This document shows positions 34,968 through 42,087 of a stretch of DNA of 46,991 bases, piece after piece. Every line of letters begins with the position of its first letter. Positions within the stretch are counted from its first letter, which is position 1. The DNA comes from Henriciella sp. (GTDB lineage: Bacteria > Pseudomonadota > Alphaproteobacteria > Caulobacterales > Hyphomonadaceae). The notes beneath the pieces are model-generated. The model searched no databases. It saw nothing but the letters and a program-made list of their open reading frames with translations, and was not told the DNA's origin. Location of the stretch: positions 50,170-97,160 of the forward strand of contig JABSQB010000001.1 of NCBI GenBank assembly GCA_013214545.1, given 5' to 3'. The position numbers were made by a program, and so were the translations under genes.

Positions 34968-36529
34968 GAAACAGGTTCCAGTATTGAAACGGGATGTGCG
35001 TCTTTTGACATGAATGTGCGGGCAGGGTCAGGGTGCGCGTCCGGGAAGTCACTACGGAAATGACCCCCGCGGCTTTCTTCGCGGGCCAATGCTCCGCTGG
35101 CAATCAGGCGAGCGGCGACCAGCGTTCGGGCGGGGCCGTGCGCCTGCTCGAGTCTTTCGATTTCGTCGAGGACAGCGGTCAGGCCAGAAGCGTCTCTCAC
35201 GACGCCGCATTTGTTGGCCATATGGTGTCGCAGATCCTGCAAAGCCTCGTCCGGAATGTCGGCTGGAAGGTCGCCGCGGCTTTCACCAGCTGGTTTCAGT
35301 TCAGAATCTCGCAGGCGATCAGCAATGCGGGCTGACATGACCACGGCCTCGAGAAGCGAGTTTGAAGCGAGCCGGTTGGCGCCATGCGCGCCGGTGCTGG
35401 AACATTCGCCGCATACACTGAGACCGTTCAGGCTCGAGCGACCCCAAGTGTCGGAGAGTATGCCGCCCATATGGTAGTGCATGGCCGGGGCGACCGGGAT
35501 GGTCGCCTGGCGCGGGTCGATCCCCGCGGCCATGCAAGCTGCAAAGACGGTCGGGAAATGATCCTGAATGTGTTCGCCAATCGCGTCGCGCGTATCAAGG
35601 AAGACTTTGCGGCCTTCTGACAGCTCTGTGTGTATGGCGCGCGCAACTTCGTCACGCGGCGCGAGTTCTGCCTGCGGATGATAGCGTGACATGAAGGCCG
35701 CCCCATCCTTGCCGACCAGTATCGCGCCTTCGCCGCGCAGGGCCTCTGTTGCAAGCGGTGAAGGATCCAGTCCGACATCCATTGCGGTGGGGTGGAACTG
35801 GACAAATTCTGGATCAGCGATGACAGCGCCAATCGACCAGGCCATGGCGAGCGCATCGCCGCGCGCCTGAGGCGGATTGGTTGTTACGCGGAACAAACCC
35901 CCGGAACCGCCCGTGCACAGCACGGTTTCCGGGCTGGTAAAGGTCGACGTGCGCCCCTTCGCATCTTTCAGGATCGCACCCGCAACTTGACCCTTTTCAT
36001 CTTGTATCAGGCCGACAGCGCGGGCGTGTTCAATAATCTGTATATGGTCGGCGGCTTTCACCGCAGCGGTCAGCGCGCCCATAATGGCTTTCCCGGCGAG
36101 GTCGCCAGCGACGCGAGCCACACGGGGATGGGAATGTGCGGCCTCAAGACTCAGCGCCAACTGGCCATCTGGCGTGCGATCAAATGGAACTCCAAGCTCA
36201 ATCAGATCGCGCACCCGGACCGGGCCATCTTCAGCAATTAGTTTGGCAATCGCGGGATCGACCAGACCTGCGCCAGCAACCACTGTATCGGCGGCATGCT
36301 GGTCGGGACTGTCCAGGGGATGCAGCGCGGCGGCAAGCCCGCCCTGAGCCCAGGCGGATGAAGCGGCCTGGCCGAGCGGCGCCGGTGAAATGATCGTACA
36401 GGGCCGCGGCGCCAGCCTGAGCGCCAGGAACAGGCCTGCCAGCCCTGCGCCAACAATCAGAATGCGCGCATCACCTGCCGCAGCAGGGGCGGTATATGTT
36501 TCGGGCCGAGGCCCGCTGATTGTGGTCAA
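34964..36529 (-). CDS. nadB: L-aspartate oxidase
   Basis: A 521-residue flavoprotein converting aspartate to iminoaspartate. The FAD loop ILIVGAGLAGL is near residue 24, SSAWAQGG, the substrate loop and HYHMGGI are typical, and CGECSSTGAHGANRLASNSLLEAV is the family hallmark. I chose TTG at 36529, which overlaps the preceding stop (TTGA) and has AGGGGG six bases upstream; ATG at 36556 lies inside the previous gene without a good ribosome site. The stop overlaps nadC. Confidence 0.93.
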   Translation of the reverse strand: MTTISGPRPETYTAPAAAGDARILIVGAGLAGLFLALRLAPRPCTIISPAPLGQAASSAWAQGGLAAALHPLDSPDQHAADTVVAGAGLVDPAIAKLIAEDGPVRVRDLIELGVPFDRTPDGQLALSLEAAHSHPRVARVAGDLAGKAIMGALTAAVKAADHIQIIEHARAVGLIQDEKGQVAGAILKDAKGRTSTFTSPETVLCTGGSGGLFRVTTNPPQARGDALAMAWSIGAVIADPEFVQFHPTAMDVGLDPSPLATEALRGEGAILVGKDGAAFMSRYHPQAELAPRDEVARAIHTELSEGRKVFLDTRDAIGEHIQDHFPTVFAACMAAGIDPRQATIPVAPAMHYHMGGILSDTWGRSSLNGLSVCGECSSTGAHGANRLASNSLLEAVVMSARIADRLRDSELKPAGESRGDLPADIPDEALQDLRHHMANKCGVVRDASGLTAVLDEIERLEQAHGPARTLVAARLIASGALAREESRGGHFRSDFPDAHPDPARTFMSKDAHPVSILEPVS

Positions 36530-36954
36530 GAAATGCCCCCTTCGGCCCTTTTCCATTCAGCTGGCATGACGCTGCCAGCGCTGACCAATGCACCATGCAT
36601 GCGGGATGCCGATTGAATGGTCAGGGTGAAATTGTCCGGCGCGTAGAACGGACTTTCAAAGCCATTGACGAACTCAACGATGCGGCAACGCACGGAAAGC
36701 TGGTTGCCGAGCACGGACGCATTGCAATCTTGTCGAACCAGATAGTCTTCCGGAAGGCTGACGCAGCTTTGCCGCGCTGTCAGCTCGCCTTTGAAGGTCG
36801 TGTCGCTGGTTTTTTCCAGATGCGCGCTACCACCAAAGGTGCAATCGCTGGACACGTTGGCGCTGAAAGTCCACTGGCCCGCGATATTGGTGTCTGCGAA
36901 GGCCGGCGCGGTCAGCAGGGACAGAGAAAGGCAGGCGATCAGCCAACGGATCAT
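36526..36954 (-). CDS. secreted protein of unknown function, nad-operon paralogue B
   Basis: A 142-residue protein. A Sec signal ends near APAFA-D (residue 20/21), giving a ~12 kDa periplasmic protein. It is about one third identical by hand alignment to the product of the gene before it. Shared features are G-x-W-x-F at the start, cysteines 38, 64 and 77, LGNQLSV, YAPDNFTLTIQ and RMHGALVSA. An extra Cys90 is present. The beta-rich pattern suggests a small lipocalin- or avidin-like barrel, an inference only. It is coupled upstream (ATGA) and to nadB downstream (TTGA). I know no family. Confidence 0.75.
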   Translation of the reverse strand: MIRWLIACLSLSLLTAPAFADTNIAGQWTFSANVSSDCTFGGSAHLEKTSDTTFKGELTARQSCVSLPEDYLVRQDCNASVLGNQLSVRCRIVEFVNGFESPFYAPDNFTLTIQSASRMHGALVSAGSVMPAEWKRAEGGIS

Positions 36955-37415
36955 GACACGCCGTCTTCCGAACGCCGAAATTCAACAGGGGCCGTGGCCG
37001 CAGACACCAGGGCGCCCCACATTCTCGTATGATCCTGAATGGTCAGGCTGAAATTGTCTGGTACGTAAATCAGGCCTTCGACCTTTTGCTCAAGCATTTG
37101 GGTAATCTGTGAGCGAACGGAAACCTGATTGCCGAAGCGGCGCGCCTGGCAGGACTGCTCGACGACGGAGCGGCCCCACATAGAGCAAACCTCGACAGCG
37201 GTGAGTTCGCACTCATACAAGCCATCTTCAGGATGTGAACTGAGGCGCATTGTGCCCGTCATGAGGCATTGGCCCTGACGATAAGGCTTGGTCTGGAAGC
37301 TCCACGATCCGAGCACGTCGGTTGGGTCTTTTGTGTCGGCCTGAGCGGGGAGAAGCGCCGGCAAGAGGGCGAGGCTGAACACTGCTGCAATCCATGCCGA
37401 AACGCGCGTCGCCAT
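36951..37415 (-). CDS. secreted protein of unknown function, nad-operon paralogue A
   Basis: A 154-residue protein with a Sec signal ending near LLPAQA-D (residue 26/27). The mature part starts with a GSWSF strand and has cysteines at 50, 69, 77 and 89, three of which match paralogue B. FGNQVSV, YVPDNFSLTIQ and RMWGALVSA are shared. GGAGAG precedes ATG 37415; the longer GTG start at 37445 would bury the signal peptide. It follows nadA by 60 bases with a hairpin between, and its stop overlaps paralogue B. Disulfide-bonded periplasmic placement is inferred. Confidence 0.75.
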   Translation of the reverse strand: MATRVSAWIAAVFSLALLPALLPAQADTKDPTDVLGSWSFQTKPYRQGQCLMTGTMRLSSHPEDGLYECELTAVEVCSMWGRSVVEQSCQARRFGNQVSVRSQITQMLEQKVEGLIYVPDNFSLTIQDHTRMWGALVSAATAPVEFRRSEDGVS

Positions 37416-37449
37416 AACTCTCTCTCCCTGATCACATGCTGACACCTTA

Positions 37450-37467
37450 CCCCGCGATGTGGCGGGG
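37450..37467 (-). other. intercistronic GC hairpin between nadA and the paralogue pair
   Basis: A perfect 6-bp stem of CCCCGC and GCGGGG with a 6-base loop lies in the 60-base gap after nadA. No T run follows on the minus strand, so it is not a standard terminator. It may stabilise the nadA message end or tune expression of the downstream genes. Confidence 0.4.
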
Positions 37468-37475
37468 ACAAGGCA

Positions 37476-38624
37476 TCAACTGGGTGAAAATACTTCAATC
37501 TCCATCGGCTTCAGACCGGTTTCGAAGGCCAGCGGGTTTGCCATCTTCGGCAGCGCCAGCATCGCATCAATCGCCTGTTTGGCGCGCACGCGCACAGGTT
37601 CATCAATCGTCACCTCATGCTTCATCTCGGTCAGGCAATCGAGGATGTTCTCCAGCGTGATCTGCTTCATGTGCGGGCAGAGATTGCACGGGCGGACGAA
37701 GTCGACGCCGGGGTTCTCGGTCGCGACATTGTCTGACATGGAGCACTCGGTCAGCAGCACCACCTTGGCCGGGCTTTCGTCTTTCACATAGTTCGCTAGC
37801 GCTGCGGTGGAGCCAGCAAAGTCAGCTGCTTCCAACACATCTGGCGGACATTCCGGGTGCGCCAGGATGACCACGCCAGGATGCGCCTCGCGCAGATCAT
37901 TCACGTCATCCGCGCTAAACAGTTCGTGCACTTCGCACGCGCCCGGCCAGGTGATGATGCGGATATTGGTCTGCGCCGCCACATTCTTGGCGAGGTACTG
38001 GTCAGGCACCAGAACGACGGTGTCTGTGTTCCACTCTTTAGCGATTGCCTCGACAACTTGCGCCGCGTTTGAGCTGGTGCAGGTGATGTGACACTCGGCT
38101 TTCACATCCGCGGTCGTGTTAACATAGGTAACGATCGGATAGTCAGGATAACGTTCCTTGATCAGGCGCACATCCGCACCTGTGATTGAACTCGCCAAGG
38201 AGCAACCGGCTTCGAGGCTGGAAATCAGCACCGTTTTGCTCGGCGCCAGGATTTTCGAGGTTTCGGCCATAAAATGGACGCCTGCCTGCACAATAATGTC
38301 CGCATCGACCTCTGCCGCTTCACGGGCCAGCTGCAGGCTGTCACCGCGAAAATCGCCAACCAGGCGGAAAATATCAGGTGTCATATAATTGTGAGCGAGA
38401 ATGACGGCGTTCCTCTCGGCTTTAAGATCGTTGATCGCAGCAACCAGCGGCGCTACGGCAGGCCACTCCATCGGCGTAATGAAATCATTTACCAGTGGAT
38501 ACAGGTGGTCCGTCTTGGCTTTGACCTCATCATCATAAGCAAGGCCTCTCGCTTCTGCAGCCGTCGCGGCGCGGAGCGGGGTCGGTGTCGGACAGCCAGG
38601 TCCGGAATCAATCAGTCTTGCCAT
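37476..38624 (-). CDS. nadA: quinolinate synthase
   Basis: A 382-residue 4Fe-4S enzyme condensing iminoaspartate with dihydroxyacetone phosphate. The core starts at about residue 60 ([19 protein letters not shown]); [23 protein letters not shown] and [11 protein letters not shown] are diagnostic. Cluster cysteines are Cys141 (EAGCSLA), Cys259 or Cys313 (HPECPP, RPCNL) and Cys316 (CPHM); NadA uses three. The ~55-residue N-terminal extension is common in alphaproteobacteria. AGGAGG precedes the ATG, and a palindrome overlaps the region just upstream. It heads the nad operon. Confidence 0.95.
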   Translation of the reverse strand: MARLIDSGPGCPTPTPLRAATAAEARGLAYDDEVKAKTDHLYPLVNDFITPMEWPAVAPLVAAINDLKAERNAVILAHNYMTPDIFRLVGDFRGDSLQLAREAAEVDADIIVQAGVHFMAETSKILAPSKTVLISSLEAGCSLASSITGADVRLIKERYPDYPIVTYVNTTADVKAECHITCTSSNAAQVVEAIAKEWNTDTVVLVPDQYLAKNVAAQTNIRIITWPGACEVHELFSADDVNDLREAHPGVVILAHPECPPDVLEAADFAGSTAALANYVKDESPAKVVLLTECSMSDNVATENPGVDFVRPCNLCPHMKQITLENILDCLTEMKHEVTIDEPVRVRAKQAIDAMLALPKMANPLAFETGLKPMEIEVFSPS

Positions 38625-38638
38625 ATCAGCCTCCTGTT

Positions 38639-38655
38639 ATGCTCAATGTGAGCAT
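38639..38655. promoter_or_regulatory. candidate NAD-regulator operator, proximal site
   Basis: ATGCTCA-ATG-TGAGCAT is a perfect 7-bp inverted repeat with a 3-base spacer, ending 14 bases before the nadA start and immediately upstream of its ribosome site. A second related site lies 90 bases upstream. Alphaproteobacteria have nad repressors such as NadQ and NrtR; I cannot confirm which motif this is. Confidence 0.6.
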
Positions 38656-38728
38656 TATATGGGCGCGATGCGATGTCAGTTCAAGAAACGGCTTCAAAAA
38701 TCAGAGAAACCCATCACGCCTCACCCTT

Positions 38729-38745
38729 ATGCTTAGGGTGAGCAA
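38729..38745. promoter_or_regulatory. candidate NAD-regulator operator, distal site
   Basis: ATGCTTAGGGTGAGCAA matches the proximal nadA palindrome at 13 of 17 positions, keeping ATGCT and GTGAGCA. The centres are 90 bases apart, within looping distance. The pair brackets the likely nadA promoter. Confidence 0.5.
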
Positions 38746-38831
38746 AAGGCCAATAGGGGAAAATTTCCTGCAAGGCAAGCCTTTCCTGATCATCCCTGTC
38801 CTGTAGCGCGCTCTGCGCAAACGGGGCGCCG

Positions 38832-38846
38832 TTAAGACTCTATTAA
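38832..38846 (+). promoter_or_regulatory. CtrA box with internal GANTC site
   Basis: TTAA-N7-TTAA, the full consensus of the CtrA cell-cycle regulator, is present without mismatch. The 7-base spacer contains GACTC (38836-38840), a CcrM methylation target. The box ends 63 bases before the ATG of the downstream 111-residue gene, a position typical for direct activation. Confidence 0.65.
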
Positions 38847-38909
38847 CGATAAACTTCTTGCACGAGAACAAAAGATGAATATAGGTATTGGAACACAAGG
38901 AGAACAGAT

Positions 38910-39245
38910 ATGCGTGAGATCAAGTTTCGGGGCCGCTCAGGGAAGGCCTATTCATTTGTCCGTATGGCACCAGCCGCCCCTTGGGCCCGCGAAGCAGGGG
39001 TCGCGCTGTTTGCCGCGCAAGGTCCGTTTGGTTGGCGCGTTGTTCGACTGACGACGCTGCGTGGTCGCCTCCACGATGTCCAGCCAATCTGGGCCTGGGC
39101 TGACGCAGAACGTTATGGTGCCCGCACCGTCTTCATTATGCGTGAGACTGATCCCGCTGACCGGGCTTCTGCGCTGAGAGATCTCGAGGCCGGCTTGAAC
39201 CCGGTTCTGGAACAGCCACAAGCCGAGATGGCGCTCGCGGCCTAA
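38910..39245 (+). CDS. hypothetical 111-residue protein, likely CtrA-controlled
   Basis: A soluble, basic-start protein (MREIKFRGRSGKAYSFVRM) with a beta-rich first half (GVALFAAQGPFGWRVVRLTTLRG) and a helical end (DRASALRDLEAGLNPVLEQ). I recognise no family. AAGGAGAAC gives a strong ribosome site. Upstream is a perfect CtrA box. The stop overlaps the convergent DUF885 gene by 4 bases. The W-W-W aromatic cluster in the middle (PIWAWADAERYG) and the RGRSGKAY start could mark a nucleic-acid or protein-binding fold, which is speculative. Confidence 0.72.
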   Translation: MREIKFRGRSGKAYSFVRMAPAAPWAREAGVALFAAQGPFGWRVVRLTTLRGRLHDVQPIWAWADAERYGARTVFIMRETDPADRASALRDLEAGLNPVLEQPQAEMALAA

Positions 39246-40999
39246 TTTGCCAGGCGCGCGCCATACCAGGCTTCGACATCGGTTTCGATGAAGGGCAGGG
39301 GGCGCGGGCCCGGTTGGATTAAAGTGCGCTGAAAGTCGGATTCAGAAAAACGGCTGCCCAGCACGGCTCGAGCGCGTTCCGCCAGCGCTTCAAACCTGTG
39401 ATATGCAGCAGCAACTGCAGTATGATATCCGGGCTGCGCCATAATCTGGAGCGCAAGCTGCTCAGAGACAGCCGCGTTCAAACCAGAATGTTCGGCGATA
39501 TACTCGCTTGCTTCCGGCAAGGACCAACGATCAAGATGAATTCCTGTGTCGGCGGCGGCAAGCGTGTACTGAATGAGGGGGATGGAGGCATATGCCGCCT
39601 GTTCCAGCGGCGCACCGGCGGTCGGTTCAAAGCTGTTTTGCCAGACATAGAGCCGCCAGGCGGCATCGATGGCAGAATACTCTGCGAGCGTGCGGTAATC
39701 GGGTAGATCGCCATCCCCCTCGGTGCGCCAGGTGAGATAGGGCTGAGTCTGCCAAACATCTTGATAGCGCGCCGCCGCATCCGCCTGGAGATCGAAGCTC
39801 GGGGTCGCTTGCATCAGTTCCCAAACAGTTTTTGGGGCCAGTTGTTCGATAATGTCAGGATCCCGCGTCGGTTCCTCAGGCTCCGCACGGGTGAGGTCCG
39901 GCTCAGTGACGAGGGCTTCATACCAGGTGAGCAGGTCTTCCAGACGCTCCGGCCGGTCGAGCGGCTCTGTGGCTGCAGTACCGTCTTCATTGACAGGTAG
40001 AACGAGCAGGTTCTTTAGCGCCTCTGTTTGCGCGGCAACATCCACGACATGTCGCGCATGCAGGCGTTCGCTGTTCATCTGTTCACCGATTGAGGCCTTC
40101 AGAATGCCAACAAACAGCTCCTGACCCTTGGGTTGCGCCCAGATGCCGGCTTGGTCTGACGCGTCCGCGGCGATTTCAGCAACCGTGTCTGACAGGTCTT
40201 GCAGCGCCGGGCGAAGGCGGTCTGTGACTTCGTTCCTGACGACGCTGACCAATTGGTCGCGCTGGCCCGCTTCAAGGTCTGCCAAATCCAAAGTCAAAGC
40301 TGCGAATGTTTCCGTCAGAAGTTCAAGGGCGGTCGGCGCGTCCGATATCAGCAATTCCAACCGGCGTTGAGTTTCCTCCGCCAGCGGCCGAGGCATTTCA
40401 AGCCCCGCGGCGCGATCTGCAATCAGGCGTCGCCGCGTGTCTTCAATCGCGGCGCTCAAACTTTGCAGGCGGGCAATATAGGCCCCGGCCTGATCAATAC
40501 TGTTGATGGTTTGCTGATAGGCGAGCAGATTTGGCCCTTCGATCCAGACACCGGAATAGGGGTCGAGCGCATAGGGGCGTTGCTCAGCATAGCTGAACCG
40601 GCCATAGCCAAGCTGCTCCAAAGAAATCAGATCAACGATTGCGGCTTCGGCGATAGCGAGATCCCGCGTCAGAGCATGATCTTCGGGCAGGCGCGGGCGC
40701 TGGCGAAGGCGTTGCAACAGCTCGATCCGGACCAGCCTGCGCCGCTCAAACCCGGCTTGTGAGTGATTGTCGAGCGTGTAGATCGCCGAAGGACCAAGAT
40801 AGGCTTCCATATCAAGACGACTGGCGGTTTCTGGGGAGAGCGCCAGTTCGGTCCGCAGGAAGTCCGCTGCGATGGCTTGTGATTGGGTGATCGCCCGGCG
40901 CGTAGACCGCGACCCGTCTTCGCTTTGACTGCACGCCGCGGGCGCGATCAAAAGGCCAGCGGCAAGCAGCGAAATAGTGGCGGTTCGAACCCGTTTCAT
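39242..40999 (-). CDS. DUF885-family lipoprotein lacking the HExxH zinc motif
   Basis: A 585-residue protein. A lipoprotein-like signal ends LIAPAAC (Cys23; Pro at -3 is atypical). The C-terminal half follows DUF885 closely: WRLYVW for the usual W-A-L-Y, AADTGIHLDRWSLPEAS, IMAQPGYHTAVAAAYHRFEAL, RARAVLGSRFSESDFQRTL and PLPFIETDVEAWYGARLA. DUF885 proteins are metallopeptidase-like and usually have HE-x-x-x-GHH before W-x-L-Y; that stretch here (RTLAEYSAIDAAW) has no such motif, nor does any other part. It may be a non-catalytic binding protein. ATG at 40999 is chosen because the longer frame would precede the signal. Confidence 0.78.
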   Translation of the reverse strand: MKRVRTATISLLAAGLLIAPAACSQSEDGSRSTRRAITQSQAIAADFLRTELALSPETASRLDMEAYLGPSAIYTLDNHSQAGFERRRLVRIELLQRLRQRPRLPEDHALTRDLAIAEAAIVDLISLEQLGYGRFSYAEQRPYALDPYSGVWIEGPNLLAYQQTINSIDQAGAYIARLQSLSAAIEDTRRRLIADRAAGLEMPRPLAEETQRRLELLISDAPTALELLTETFAALTLDLADLEAGQRDQLVSVVRNEVTDRLRPALQDLSDTVAEIAADASDQAGIWAQPKGQELFVGILKASIGEQMNSERLHARHVVDVAAQTEALKNLLVLPVNEDGTAATEPLDRPERLEDLLTWYEALVTEPDLTRAEPEEPTRDPDIIEQLAPKTVWELMQATPSFDLQADAAARYQDVWQTQPYLTWRTEGDGDLPDYRTLAEYSAIDAAWRLYVWQNSFEPTAGAPLEQAAYASIPLIQYTLAAADTGIHLDRWSLPEASEYIAEHSGLNAAVSEQLALQIMAQPGYHTAVAAAYHRFEALAERARAVLGSRFSESDFQRTLIQPGPRPLPFIETDVEAWYGARLAN

Positions 41000-41131
41000 G
41001 GCCCCAAATAAGCGCGATTTATGCAAAGAAGTATGAAACATCTGCAATTGCTGCGTTCCTTGCCAGTCTAAGTGTTGTCGGCCTTGCGCATTTCCGTTAC
41101 ACCCCGCCAGTCTTATCAAGCGGAGCGACCC

Positions 41132-41944
41132 GTGGAAAATACCCAGAACACACAACAAGCGGAACTGACCGGAAACGTTCTGTTCTACAAGAATCCTCAA
41201 CCCCTGAACCCGGAGCAACATGCGGGCCTGGGCGTGAAACAGATTGACGAGCCTTTCGGATTCCTGCGCGCTGCGCATGCCGTTCCGGTCACCGTGACTG
41301 AATTTGGTATGGCGGCGACCGCTTATCCGATCATCTTCGTCGGCGATACGTTTACCCCAGTCGCGGCGATGGGCGTGCGTCAGGGCGAGAACCTGTTCGT
41401 TCGCGACGATGGCCAGACCGAGCCAGATTACTATGTCCCGGCTTTTATCCGCCGTTACCCGTTTGTTTTCGCGAACGACAATAATAGCGACCGTCTATTG
41501 CTCTGCATCGACCGCGACGCGCCAATGGTAACCAACCAGCCAGAGGTGCCGCTGTTTGAAAATGGCGAACCAACCCAGTTCACTCAAAACGCGATCGAGT
41601 TCTGTCAAGAGTTCGAACGCCAGCGTCGCGCCACTGACGATTTCGTTGGGATCGTCCGCGGCATGGGCCTGTTCGAGCAGAAATCCGTCGCTTACCAGCC
41701 GCGTGACCCACAGGGCCAGCCGGTTGGCGATCAACAAAAAATCGCAGACTATTGGGCGATTGACGAGAAGAAACTCGGCGAACTCACGCCAGCGCAATTT
41801 GAAGAATTGCGTTCCAATGGCGCACTTGGCGCCGTTTATGCGCACATGATCTCTTTGCTGAACTGGCAACGCATCATTCAGCGCGCCCTAGCCAAGCCGC
41901 AGCCAGAAGCTGCACAGCAACCTGCTGAGGCACCTATCGCGTAA
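41132..41944 (+). CDS. SapC family protein
   Basis: A 270-residue soluble protein. LFYKNPQPLNPEQHAGLGV at the start, then FLRAAHAVPVTVTEFGMAATAYPIIFVG, YVPAFIRRYPFVFA and RLLLCIDRD are the SapC signature. SapC was named beside the S-layer protein gene of Campylobacter; in alpha- and gammaproteobacteria the family often lies near TonB receptors and its role is unclear. The tail is Pro/Ala/Gln-rich. GTG start with CGGAG upstream; divergent from the DUF885 gene by 132 bases; followed by a terminator. Confidence 0.87.
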   Translation: MENTQNTQQAELTGNVLFYKNPQPLNPEQHAGLGVKQIDEPFGFLRAAHAVPVTVTEFGMAATAYPIIFVGDTFTPVAAMGVRQGENLFVRDDGQTEPDYYVPAFIRRYPFVFANDNNSDRLLLCIDRDAPMVTNQPEVPLFENGEPTQFTQNAIEFCQEFERQRRATDDFVGIVRGMGLFEQKSVAYQPRDPQGQPVGDQQKIADYWAIDEKKLGELTPAQFEELRSNGALGAVYAHMISLLNWQRIIQRALAKPQPEAAQQPAEAPIA

Positions 41945-41970
41945 ATCGCGGGACATCTGATCTGAAATCA

Positions 41971-41996
41971 GGCGGCGCTTTTGCGTCGCCTTTTTT
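41971..41996 (+). terminator. Rho-independent terminator after sapC-like gene
   Basis: GGCGGCGC pairs with GCGTCGCC (one G·T pair) around a TTTT loop, followed by TTTTTT. It lies 27 bases after the stop. Confidence 0.85.
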
Positions 41997-42087
41997 GTAT
42001 CGAACGGGCCCCTGCATTAAGGTCACATATTCGCGAGGTGGTATCCCTGTTAATCAGGGTTCGATATGGAGCCAGCAACTGAGATTT

